Assembly (NCBI GenBank): GCA_031271065.1
Contig: JAISWP010000141.1
Coordinates: 1 to 5,208 of the forward strand
From: Synergistaceae bacterium
GTDB lineage: Bacteria > Synergistota > Synergistia > Synergistales > Synergistaceae
Direction: 5' to 3'
DNA: 5,208 bases
Of this stretch, positions 1 through 5,208 are shown in pieces. The notes under the pieces were generated by a model that saw only the letters and a program-made list of their open reading frames with translations, was not told the DNA's origin and ran no database searches. Position numbers and translations under genes: made by a program. Positions within the stretch are counted from its first letter, which is position 1; every line of letters starts with the position of its first letter.

Positions 1-261
1 GCCCCTGCGGTCGACGGATGATGAGGCAAAATATCCGGACAGAAACAGCATGGCCGTCATGGGAAACGAGTCCAGGAACACCACCAGGAGCGTGAAAGCG
101 ATCGACCGTTTGGGGTCGATCACATACCACCACTCCGGGACATACTCCATATATGTCATGGCGGAATGCAGCATGATCACGAAAACCACCATGAAAAACC
201 TCATTGCGTCAAACCCTGCGATACGTCCTCCGGCGGCCGTGCCGGGGTCCGGTGAGGCCAT
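1..261 (-). CDS. Acyltransferase-3 family membrane protein, N-terminal 87 codons (runs off left edge)
   Basis: Only the first 87 codons are in the window. They read from ATG at 261 without a stop to base 1. The start is supported by a strong ribosome site, GGGAGGGG at 268-275, six bases upstream. The protein opens with a short Gly/Ala-rich polar stretch, then RIAGFDAMRFFMVVFVIMLH (residues 13-32), which fits the family pattern of an Arg/Asp/Arg head followed by a first membrane helix ending in His. A second hydrophobic segment (about residues 54-74) ends in FLSGYF, also typical. Members of this family are multi-pass inner-membrane enzymes that move acyl groups (acetyl, succinyl and others) onto sugars, peptidoglycan, antibiotics or lipids; the substrate cannot be told from this part. 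It lies 22 bases after the slipin stop, so it is likely cotranscribed with it. The family call is from remembered pattern and is fairly secure; the exact role is unknown. Confidence 0.75.
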   Translation of the reverse strand, partial: MASPDPGTAAGGRIAGFDAMRFFMVVFVIMLHSAMTYMEYVPEWWYVIDPKRSIAFTLLVVFLDSFPMTAMLFLSGYFASSSVDRRG

Positions 262-283
262 GCCAATCCCCTCCCAGTAAGAA

Positions 284-1057
284 CTACGAATTATGTTTCA
301 TGAACGGTTTTATGAGATCTATCGGGATCGGGAATATCGTGGTCGAGTTCTTGTCCACGGATATCTCCCTGAGCGTCTGGAGGTAGCGCAGCTGCAGCGT
401 GATCGGCGAACGGTCCATAGTCTCCGCCGCCTGGGTCAGCTTTTCCGCCGCCTGAAGCTCGCCCTCCGCGGCTATTATCTTGGCTCTGCGCTCGCGCTCC
501 GCCTCAGCCTGGCGGGCCATAGCGCGTTTCATCCCGTCGGGCAGCTCCAGCTCTTTGACCTCGACCGCGCTGACCTTGATGCCCCATGGGTCGGTACGAT
601 CGTCTATTATCTGCTGCAGTTCGACGTTTATCTTATCCCGGGCCGAGAGCACGTCGTCCAGTCCGGCGCGTCCGATCACGGAACGCAGAGTGGTCTGTGA
701 GAGCTGGCTCGTCGCGACTATGTAATCCTCCACCTCGACCATGGACTTGGCAGGATCCAGCACTCGGAAATAGACGACCGCGTTGACCTTTATCGGGACA
801 TTGTCCCTGGTTATGACCTCCTGAACGGGAACGTCCAGCGTGACGACCCTCAGGTCGACCCTGAGCGTGCGGTCTATCCAGGGCAGCACCAGAACGATCC
901 CCGGCCCCTTGGAACCCCAGAGGCGGCCCAGCCGGAAGACGACAAGCCGCTGATATTCGGGGACTATCTTCAGCGCGGACGACAGTATGACGATGAGTAT
1001 GAAGATGATCCCCGCCATCGAACCCATGTTGAAGAAATAACTTAAAATACCATCCAT
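284..1057 (-). CDS. Slipin / prokaryotic stomatin (SPFH/band 7 family membrane scaffold protein)
   Basis: A 257-residue protein, the usual length for bacterial and archaeal p-stomatins. One N-terminal membrane helix (about residues 15-30) is followed by an SPFH domain. Family hallmarks seen are VPEYQRLVVFRLGR (32-45), GPGIVLVLPWID (51-62), VPVQEVITRDNVPIKVNAVV (76-95), LRSVIGRAGLDDVLSARDKIN (ends at 144) and WGIKVSAVEVKELELP (158-173). A charged, Ala/Glu-rich stretch (about 180-212) should form the coiled coil used for ring-like oligomers. The C-terminus (239-252, TTIFPIPIDLIKPF) is hydrophobic and Pro-rich, the region that the NfeD protease cuts in the Pyrococcus partner. The start is fixed by AGGAGGG at 1064-1070, six bases upstream. 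It follows nfeD by 72 bases, the widest internal gap in this gene row, and may have its own promoter. Its role is membrane microdomain organisation or quality control, known for the family and inferred here. Confidence 0.95.
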   Translation of the reverse strand: MDGILSYFFNMGSMAGIIFILIVILSSALKIVPEYQRLVVFRLGRLWGSKGPGIVLVLPWIDRTLRVDLRVVTLDVPVQEVITRDNVPIKVNAVVYFRVLDPAKSMVEVEDYIVATSQLSQTTLRSVIGRAGLDDVLSARDKINVELQQIIDDRTDPWGIKVSAVEVKELELPDGMKRAMARQAEAERERRAKIIAAEGELQAAEKLTQAAETMDRSPITLQLRYLQTLREISVDKNSTTIFPIPIDLIKPFMKHNS

Positions 1058-1083
1058 TTCAGACCCTCCTAAAAAAATTTTTT

Positions 1084-1112
1084 ATTATATCCATACAAGC
1101 CCGCATCACGCG
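1084..1112 (-). promoter_or_regulatory. Possible internal promoter before the slipin gene
   Basis: A perfect minus-strand TATAAT lies at 1084-1089, in the only sizeable gap of the operon. No good -35 match is present at a spacing of 16 to 18 bases (the hexamers around 1106-1113 are GC-rich) and there is no TG just before the -10, so an activator or another sigma factor would be needed. Predicted initiation falls near 1077-1078, at the junction of an A6T7 tract (1071-1083), just ahead of the AGGAGGG ribosome site. This is a motif-based guess; an AT-rich spacer could give the hexamer by chance. Confidence 0.35.
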
Positions 1113-1124
1113 GTACCTGACGCG
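1102..1124. repeat. Imperfect inverted repeat between nfeD and the slipin gene
   Basis: CGCATCA (1102-1108) and TGACGCG (1118-1124) are inverted copies with one mismatch that becomes a G-U pair in RNA read from the minus strand. The 9-base centre contains the palindrome GGTACC. The repeat lies 6 bases past the nfeD stop and covers the place where a -35 element of the possible slipin promoter would sit. It could be an operator or an RNA hairpin separating the two messages. It is not a standard terminator, because no T tract follows directly on the minus strand. Confidence 0.3.
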
Positions 1125-1129
1125 CCGGT

Positions 1130-2482
1130 TCACTCCCGCGGATGATCGGTCCTGACCGGCTTCACGAGCAGCGTCATCGACTCTATGCCTGTAACCTCCA
1201 CCTCATCCCCCGGGAAGATATCGTCAAATTCCCCGCCAGGCGCGACTTTCCAGTATTCCCCGTGGATCAGCACCATCGGAACGGCTCCTTCGCCGGACGC
1301 CTTCAGTATTTCGGCCCGCTCCCCTATCATGCCGCTGACGCCGGAGGCGGGTTTTCTCCTCAGAGCCTTGACGATCAGGCGCATGATCAGGAAGAATACT
1401 GCGCCCGTCACAAGCGTCACTCCGAATATGAAACCGGTGGATATATTGAGCAGCTCCGCCCCGGGCGCTCTGTACATCATAAGCCCTCCGGCCAGCATAG
1501 CGCCGAGCCCCGCGAGGGCCAGGATGCCGACTCCCCCTATCATAAGATCGGCTATGATTATAATGATCCCTCCGACCAGCAGCGCCACTCCCGCGATATT
1601 CACCGGCAGCACTCTGAGCCCGTACGCCGCCGTCAGGAGCAGTATGCCGCCCGTCACGCCCATTGCAAAACCGCCCGGGGATTTGACCTCCAATATGATC
1701 AGGAAAATGCCGGCGATCAGCGCGAGATAGGCGATGTCAGGACGGGAAAAAACGCCGAGCGCCTTCTGGCGCACGCTCATATCGAGACGCTTTATCTCGT
1801 AATTGTCCAGGTCCAGCACGACGCTGCGCCCCTTTACCTTCACTTCGCGGCCGTTCATCTGCTCTATCAGATCGCGTTCGTCGTCGGCTATGAAATCTAC
1901 GACGTACTGTTCGAACGCTTCACGGGCGGTGAGGGATACGCTGTCGCGTATCATGCTCTCCGCGATTTCCGCGTTGCGCCCTCTCTCCTGCGCGAACGCC
2001 CTCATTTTAGCGGTGAGGTCGTTCAGTATCTTCCTGCTCATCTCCTCGCTGTCTATGTCTTTTCCCCCTCCGGTCACCGGATGAGCCGCTCCTATATTGG
2101 TCTCCGGGGCCATCGCCGCTATATGGGCGGACTGAATGATAAACGCGCCGGCGGAGGCGGCCCTCGCACCGGAAGGCCCGACCCATACCGCCACTGGAAA
2201 ATCCGACTCGGCGATATACGTCATTATCTGCGACATGGAGTCGACGAGTCCTCCGGGGGTATCCATTTTGAATATGAGCACGGCGTTTTCGTCATTTCCG
2301 ATATCTTCGAACACGCTTTCCACGTATTCCTCCATGGGGACGCCCACTATGCCCGTCATAGGAGCGACATAAACCGCGGAGGCTCTGCTATCCGCTCCGA
2401 ATGCCCGAGCGGCGGACAAAACGGCGCCCGCAAATACGAATGACAGGATCGCGGGCGCGCAGAACATTTTTTTCAGGTTCAT
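1130..2482 (-). CDS. nfeD: NfeD family membrane-bound serine protease, long (ClpP-like) form
   Basis: A 450-residue protein of the long NfeD class. It has an N-terminal signal sequence (about 1-30, ending AFGA), then an extracytoplasmic ClpP/crotonase-fold protease domain (about 35-235) with the motif DTPGGLVDSM (74-83). The nucleophile is Ser110 in ARAASAGAF, and Lys151 in SRKILND is the expected partner; the 41-residue spacing equals Ser97/Lys138 of the Pyrococcus horikoshii enzyme PH1510. Four to five membrane helices follow (about 247-372), and a C-terminal NfeD OB-fold domain (about 380-445) carries GERAEIL and GEYWKVAP. These enzymes cut hydrophobic segments, including the C-terminus of their stomatin partner, which is the next gene here. 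The start ATG overlaps the radA stop (ATGA, 2479-2482), implying translational coupling; an imperfect Shine-Dalgarno (GGAGAAGGTGATC) lies just upstream inside radA. Confidence 0.95.
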   Translation of the reverse strand: MNLKKMFCAPAILSFVFAGAVLSAARAFGADSRASAVYVAPMTGIVGVPMEEYVESVFEDIGNDENAVLIFKMDTPGGLVDSMSQIMTYIAESDFPVAVWVGPSGARAASAGAFIIQSAHIAAMAPETNIGAAHPVTGGGKDIDSEEMSRKILNDLTAKMRAFAQERGRNAEIAESMIRDSVSLTAREAFEQYVVDFIADDERDLIEQMNGREVKVKGRSVVLDLDNYEIKRLDMSVRQKALGVFSRPDIAYLALIAGIFLIILEVKSPGGFAMGVTGGILLLTAAYGLRVLPVNIAGVALLVGGIIIIIADLMIGGVGILALAGLGAMLAGGLMMYRAPGAELLNISTGFIFGVTLVTGAVFFLIMRLIVKALRRKPASGVSGMIGERAEILKASGEGAVPMVLIHGEYWKVAPGGEFDDIFPGDEVEVTGIESMTLLVKPVRTDHPRE

Positions 2483-3840
2483 CTGATCACCTTCTCCAGC
2501 ATTTGAGACAGGACAAACACTTTGGTTATCTCTATACCGTCCGGGACGTCGTACAGCTTTTCCCGAGCGCTTATCACCGCATTTTTAAAACCCAGCCGGG
2601 ACGCTTCCCGTATCCTCAGATGAGTCCGGGCCGCGGCCCGCACCTCTCCCGCAAGCCCTATCTCCCCTATGAAACAGGTGTCGGGAGATACCGGGACGTC
2701 CTTCAGCGACGACGCGAGAGCCGCGCATATCGAGAGGTCCGCGGCGGGATCATCCAGGAAAAAGCCTCCCGCCACATTCGCGTACACGTCGCTGCCTCGG
2801 GAAAATATACCGCATCTCCGTTCGAGCACCGCCAGCAGGAGCTGAAGCCTGCTGGTCTCTATGCCTCGCGATGTTCTTTTCGGATAGGGGTAAGGGGTAG
2901 CGCAGGAGAGGGCCTGTATCTCCGCCGCGAGCGGGCGCGAACCCTCGAGCGAAATGCCGACGGCGACCCCCGGGACGGCGGCCCCGTTCACGCTCCAATA
3001 GAGATGGCTGGGGTCCGTGACGGGGACCAGGCCTCTTTCCCCCATTTCGAAAATTCCGAGTTCGTCCGTGCTGCCGAAGCGGTTCTTTTCCGCCCTGAGC
3101 AGCCTGTGGGCGGAAGTCCTCTCCCCGGAGAAAAACAGCACCACGTCCACCATATGCTCCAGTATCTTCGGACCGGCTATCTGCCCCTGCTTCGTGATAT
3201 GACCGACCATCACCATCGGGACGCCGCCGCGTTTTGCGACCTCGGCGGAGCACGAAGCCGCGGTGCGCACCTGACCGGGAGAACCGGCCCATCCGAGGCC
3301 CTCGTCCAGCTTGAAAGCCTGGACTGAATCGACGACGATAAATTCGTAACCCGCGGAGGCGTCCAGCATCGACATGAGGTCGTTTCCGCACATCATGTCG
3401 ATGTTCCCGCCCGAAACTCCGATACGCTTCGCCCGGAGGGCGAGCTGCCCGGCGGACTCCTCGCCGGAGATGTAGAGCGCCCGTTTCCCGGCGTTTGACA
3501 TGGCGTCGCAGACCTGCAGCAGCAGAGTGGACTTACCCACTCCCGGTTCTCCGCCAAGAAGGACCACTCCGCCTTTTACCCAACCGCCTCCAAGCACCCT
3601 GTCCAGCTCTCCGACGCCGGATGGGACGCGCTCCTCGGGCAGTACGTCCGCGCTTGATATGGGCTTTGCGCTCGCGGCGGCGAGCCTGCCCGTCCTGTCC
3701 TCTTTGAGAGGGATATCCTCGGCCATTGTTCCCCACCCGCCGCAGTCCGGGCAGCGGCCGACCATCGTGAGACTGACGCAGCCGCACTCCGAACATCTGT
3801 AACGCATCGTTTTCCCGGCGCTTTTAGCGGTCTTAGCCAT
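2479..3840 (-). CDS. radA: DNA repair protein RadA (Sms)
   Basis: A 453-residue protein, full family length. It starts with a C4 zinc finger (C16-x2-C19 and C30-x2-C33). A RecA-like ATPase core follows, with Walker A GEPGVGKST (97-105), Walker B ending at Asp171 (FIVVDSVQ), and the RadA-specific KNRFG motif (252-256). The last third (about 285-450) is the Lon-like domain, recognisable from ANVAGGFFLDDPAADLSI (354-371), which lacks a working protease site throughout the family. RadA is a hexameric, DnaB-like motor that drives branch migration in homologous recombination and repair. The start at ATG 3840 gives MAKT, the family's common N-terminus; an in-frame ATG at 3807 would leave only three residues before the first zinc Cys. 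The ribosome site is weak, so translation is probably coupled to the PHP gene, whose stop is six bases upstream. The downstream end overlaps nfeD by four bases. This gene is unambiguous. Confidence 0.98.
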   Translation of the reverse strand: MAKTAKSAGKTMRYRCSECGCVSLTMVGRCPDCGGWGTMAEDIPLKEDRTGRLAAASAKPISSADVLPEERVPSGVGELDRVLGGGWVKGGVVLLGGEPGVGKSTLLLQVCDAMSNAGKRALYISGEESAGQLALRAKRIGVSGGNIDMMCGNDLMSMLDASAGYEFIVVDSVQAFKLDEGLGWAGSPGQVRTAASCSAEVAKRGGVPMVMVGHITKQGQIAGPKILEHMVDVVLFFSGERTSAHRLLRAEKNRFGSTDELGIFEMGERGLVPVTDPSHLYWSVNGAAVPGVAVGISLEGSRPLAAEIQALSCATPYPYPKRTSRGIETSRLQLLLAVLERRCGIFSRGSDVYANVAGGFFLDDPAADLSICAALASSLKDVPVSPDTCFIGEIGLAGEVRAAARTHLRIREASRLGFKNAVISAREKLYDVPDGIEITKVFVLSQMLEKVIR

Positions 3841-3846
3841 GTCCGT

Positions 3847-4602
3847 TCAGCCCCAGGGCCAGGGGACCCGCCGTCCGTCCGTCCCGTGAAGCGCCATTCG
3901 TATTTCCTCGAACGAAGGCTTTTCAAGGAGCATCCTGGAACAGTTTCCCCTGCTCATGGTATCCGGCGAATGGGAGTCCGACGACCTGATGAATACCCTG
4001 GAGGGATACTTTTGCCTCCATTCCTCCGCCTGGTCCGAGTCGAGGCGCGCTGACAGCTCAAGGGCGTCGACGGGATAATCCTCCGGGAAAGGGCCCAGTA
4101 CGGCCGGGTAAGCGAAAGCAGGTCTGTCCACGTGCGCCAGTATCGTGACGGCGCCCCGCTCTCCCGCGCGGGACACTACGGTATCCACATCATATCCAGC
4201 GCCCTGGATCAGCAGCGTCTCCTCCATGCGCACAATATCGTCCTTCGAATCGACCACGACCTGATAGCCGAACACGTCGGGATCGTTTTTTATGGGGGGC
4301 ATCTTAAGCCAGAGCCAGTCTTTGAAATCGCGCGCCGCGTCATAATCCGGGAATACGGTCACCACATGAATGTCCTCGGCGGTCTGCACCTCTATGGCGG
4401 GGAGCACCACAGGACTGCCGTCCGCCAATTCGGATACGGCGGGAAAGTTGTCGCATGAGTTGTGATCGGATATCGCTATGACGTCAAGCCCCGCCTCACG
4501 CGCGCGAAAGACTATTTCACGCGCCCCCATCTCCAGCTCCCCGCAGGGGGAGAGCACGGTGTGAAGGTGAAGATCGACCCAATAGTATCTGAATCTGTCC
4601 AA
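3847..4602 (-). CDS. PHP-domain metal-dependent phosphoesterase (TrpH-like)
   Basis: A 251-residue protein filling one PHP domain. Metal-site motifs in order: DLHLH (10-14), SDHN (45-48), Glu71 (in PAIEV), His79, His157 (in LAHVD) and SSDSH (207-211, ligands Asp209 and His211). Related enzymes hydrolyse phosphoesters such as 3',5'-nucleoside bisphosphates or short RNA; the substrate here is unknown. The usual SDG after the HxH motif is replaced by SPCGELEM (18-25), a variant I associate with PHP proteins of anaerobes that pair with DRTGG proteins. The start is the least certain part. Upstream the frame stays open to a TTG at 4674, but those extra 24 residues lie inside the preceding gene and look unconserved. 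TTG at 4602 is the only other possible start before the first motif, begins four bases after the upstream stop, and has AGG eight bases before it. radA follows after six bases. Confidence 0.88.
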   Translation of the reverse strand: MDRFRYYWVDLHLHTVLSPCGELEMGAREIVFRAREAGLDVIAISDHNSCDNFPAVSELADGSPVVLPAIEVQTAEDIHVVTVFPDYDAARDFKDWLWLKMPPIKNDPDVFGYQVVVDSKDDIVRMEETLLIQGAGYDVDTVVSRAGERGAVTILAHVDRPAFAYPAVLGPFPEDYPVDALELSARLDSDQAEEWRQKYPSRVFIRSSDSHSPDTMSRGNCSRMLLEKPSFEEIRMALHGTDGRRVPWPWG

Positions 4603-4606
4603 CGTC

Positions 4607-4951
4607 CTAACCTGTGAGCCCGAGACTTTGCAGCGCGGCGCAGACGTCGAATACGGACAGATTGGAGGTGACAAGGGAGATATTCTCCTTCATGCACCTT
4701 GCCGCAAGGTCCGGGGCCGGCTGCCGGCCGGAGGCGATTATGATCATGGGAATATCCTTCAAAACAGCTACGGCGGCGACGTTGAGGTGCGTCTGAATCG
4801 TCACCCATACCGCCCCGTCGGAATCTCCCCCCATGATAAAACTCAGCAGATCGCCTACCGCGGCTCTATCCGCCGTCCTGGACAGATCGCCCGGCACGTG
4901 AACTTCGGCTCCGACAGCCGAACAGATCTCTTCAATGGATTTTTCAGGCAT
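4607..4951 (-). CDS. DRTGG domain protein (stand-alone, small)
   Basis: A 114-residue protein consisting of a single DRTGG domain, the length typical of stand-alone members. Recognisable segments are VGDLLSFIM (32-40), WVTIQTHLNVAAVAVLKD (49-66) and IIIASGRQP (70-78). The domain is named from a short Asp-Arg-Thr-Gly-Gly-like motif that is degenerate here (DRAAVGDLL). The same fold occurs beside CBS domains and in phosphotransacetylase-like proteins and is thought to bind a ligand or nucleotide, but no activity is established; database labels of 'serine kinase' rest on weak similarity to HPr kinase. It is cytoplasmic, with no membrane segment. The ATG at 4951 was chosen over a GTG at 4960, because the GTG lies inside the ribosome site. 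It is the first gene of the row and sits directly in front of a PHP gene, a pairing I recall from anaerobic Firmicutes and relatives, sometimes near hydrogenase or NADH-dehydrogenase genes. Confidence 0.85.
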   Translation of the reverse strand: MPEKSIEEICSAVGAEVHVPGDLSRTADRAAVGDLLSFIMGGDSDGAVWVTIQTHLNVAAVAVLKDIPMIIIASGRQPAPDLAARCMKENISLVTSNLSVFDVCAALQSLGLTG

Positions 4952-4957
4952 ATTCGG

Positions 4958-4964
4958 CACCTCC
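4958..4964 (-). promoter_or_regulatory. Ribosome binding site that sets the DRTGG gene start
   Basis: The minus strand reads GGAGGTG here, a strong match to the 16S rRNA 3' end. It is six bases before ATG at 4951 and overlaps the in-frame GTG at 4958-4960, which therefore cannot be the start for this site. This removes three residues (MPN) from the longest open frame. Confidence 0.75.
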
Positions 4965-4972
4965 GAGCCTTA

Positions 4973-5001
4973 ATTATAGCACCAGCCGTTCAGGAGGCCA
5001 G
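4973..5001 (-). promoter_or_regulatory. Promoter of the DRTGG-PHP-radA-nfeD operon (extended -10)
   Basis: The minus strand carries TGC-TATAAT: a perfect -10 hexamer at 4973-4978 with the TG of an extended -10 at 4980-4981. The -35 position, 17 bases upstream (about 4996-5001, CTGGCC), is poor, which extended -10 promoters tolerate. Initiation near 4966-4967 would give a leader of only about 15 bases, almost all of it the ribosome site. It is the best promoter in the window and is placed exactly where the operon should begin. Confidence 0.7.
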
Positions 5002-5030
5002 GTAAATATACGGCCGCGGGCCTTCAGCCT

Positions 5031-5207
5031 TCAGGACGCCGTAATGCCTTCGAGCAGTTCCAGTACGGTCAGGACTTGATCGCGGGTGACTTTAGGCGAT
5101 GGAATCCCTCCGAGTTTAACAGCTGGATAGAAAAAAATTTTGATAAGAGGTGGCGTGGAATCAGTTTCCACGCCTCTTTTTTTGTTGTTTTTTCTCGAGA
5201 TATATGA
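5031..5207 (-). other. Open minus-strand frame ending at 5031; possible tail of an upstream gene, unrecognised
   Basis: From the window edge at 5207 a minus-strand frame stays open for 58 codons to TGA at 5031-5033. The last part, IPSPKVTRDQVLTVLELLEG followed by ITAS, is plausible protein (a charged, helix-like segment) with ordinary codons. The first part is A-rich, Lys/Asn-heavy, and runs through the terminator hairpin. There is no ATG in the frame and no start with a well-placed ribosome site. It may be the true C-terminus of a gene beginning outside the window, a decayed gene, or a chance open frame. I recognise no family. Confidence 0.2.
5145..5193 (+). terminator. Rho-independent terminator reading on the plus strand
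   Basis: The outer stem AAGAGG (5145-5150) pairs with CCTCTT (5173-5178), and the inner stem CGTGGAA (5154-5160) pairs with TTCCACG (5166-5172). TGG is bulged (or re-paired with a one-base shift) and the loop is TCAGT. A run of five T, then G, TTG and six more T follows directly on the plus strand. On the minus strand the hairpin is followed by ATCAAAA before its T run, so it should work poorly in that direction. No plus-strand gene leading into it can be seen in the window. Confidence 0.75.
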
Positions 5208-5208
5208 G

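Noticed and set aside
50..280. 76-codon plus-strand frame at the left edge
   Set aside because: It lies opposite the acyltransferase start, whose minus-strand frame has clear family motifs, membrane helices and a strong ribosome site.
1058..1124. Terminator between nfeD and the slipin gene
   Set aside because: The inverted repeat at 1102-1124 is followed on the minus strand by mixed sequence and not a T run; the T7 at 1071-1077 is about 24 bases away.
1142..2443. 433-codon plus-strand open frame opposite nfeD
   Set aside because: It is the antisense image of a well-identified gene. Its product is rich in His, Arg, Gln and Tyr without recognisable motifs, as expected when GC-rich codons are read on the opposite strand.
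2401..3327. 308-codon plus-strand open frame opposite radA
   Set aside because: Shadow of radA: no family motifs, highly basic composition, and no ribosome site that would favour it.
2750..3391. 213-codon minus-strand frame within radA
   Set aside because: Out-of-frame overlap with a complete, motif-rich RadA; the Arg/Gly-rich product is typical of a shifted frame in GC-rich DNA.
4676..4688. Small palindrome GGAGATATTCTCC
   Set aside because: A five-pair stem inside the DRTGG coding sequence, explained by ordinary codons (Glu-Asn-Ile-Ser); too short to call a site.
5003..5036. Plus-strand promoter or coding start near GGTAAATATACGG
   Set aside because: An AT-rich hexamer (TAAATA) is present but without a matching -35, and the CAGGAGG at 4991-4997 leads to no start codon at a useful distance.
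1..5208. A new defence or mobile system
   Set aside because: All six genes belong to known families with intact motifs. There are no integrase, transposase, terminal repeats, CRISPR repeats or toxin-antitoxin pairs that I can recognise.

Overview
This is a compact, moderately GC-rich bacterial window. Every convincing gene lies on the minus strand, so transcription runs from right to left. Six genes follow each other with very short gaps: a small DRTGG-domain protein, a PHP-domain metal-dependent phosphoesterase, the DNA repair ATPase RadA, a long NfeD-type membrane serine protease, a slipin (prokaryotic stomatin, SPFH family), and the first 87 codons of an acyltransferase-3 family membrane protein that runs off the left edge. 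I see no rRNA, tRNA, CRISPR array or insertion sequence.

Region by region (right to left). 4952-5208 is a non-coding or doubtful leader. It holds a strong Rho-independent terminator that reads on the plus strand (about 5145-5193), a minus-strand frame of unknown standing that ends at 5031, and a good extended -10 promoter (TGC-TATAAT at 4973-4981) about 20 bases before the first gene. Then come DRTGG (4607-4951), PHP (3847-4602, probable TTG start), radA (2479-3840), nfeD (1130-2482, ATGA overlap with radA) and slipin (284-1057). The largest internal gap is the 72 bases between nfeD and the slipin. It carries a second TATAAT, an A6T7 tract and an inverted repeat, so the slipin and acyltransferase may also be transcribed on their own. 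The acyltransferase start (261) lies 22 bases beyond the slipin stop.

Organism. The DRTGG and PHP proteins are types I associate with anaerobic bacteria (Clostridia, Thermotogae, Synergistota). The GC-rich codon use, strong AGGAGG ribosome sites and this gene content make Synergistota my best guess. This is inference from protein flavour and not a demonstrated placement.

How the genes work together. The slipin and NfeD form a well-known functional pair: in Pyrococcus the NfeD protease cleaves the C-terminal hydrophobic region of its partner stomatin. Both key catalytic residues of the protease and a matching hydrophobic C-terminus in the slipin are visible here. RadA works in recombination intermediate processing. 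DRTGG and PHP are probably a regulatory or nucleotide/phosphate-handling pair of unknown substrate. The operon mixes DNA maintenance with membrane upkeep; no functional link between the halves is proven. I do not see a clearly new biological system. The most open questions are the orphan plus-strand terminator at the right end and the regulatory architecture in front of the slipin gene.
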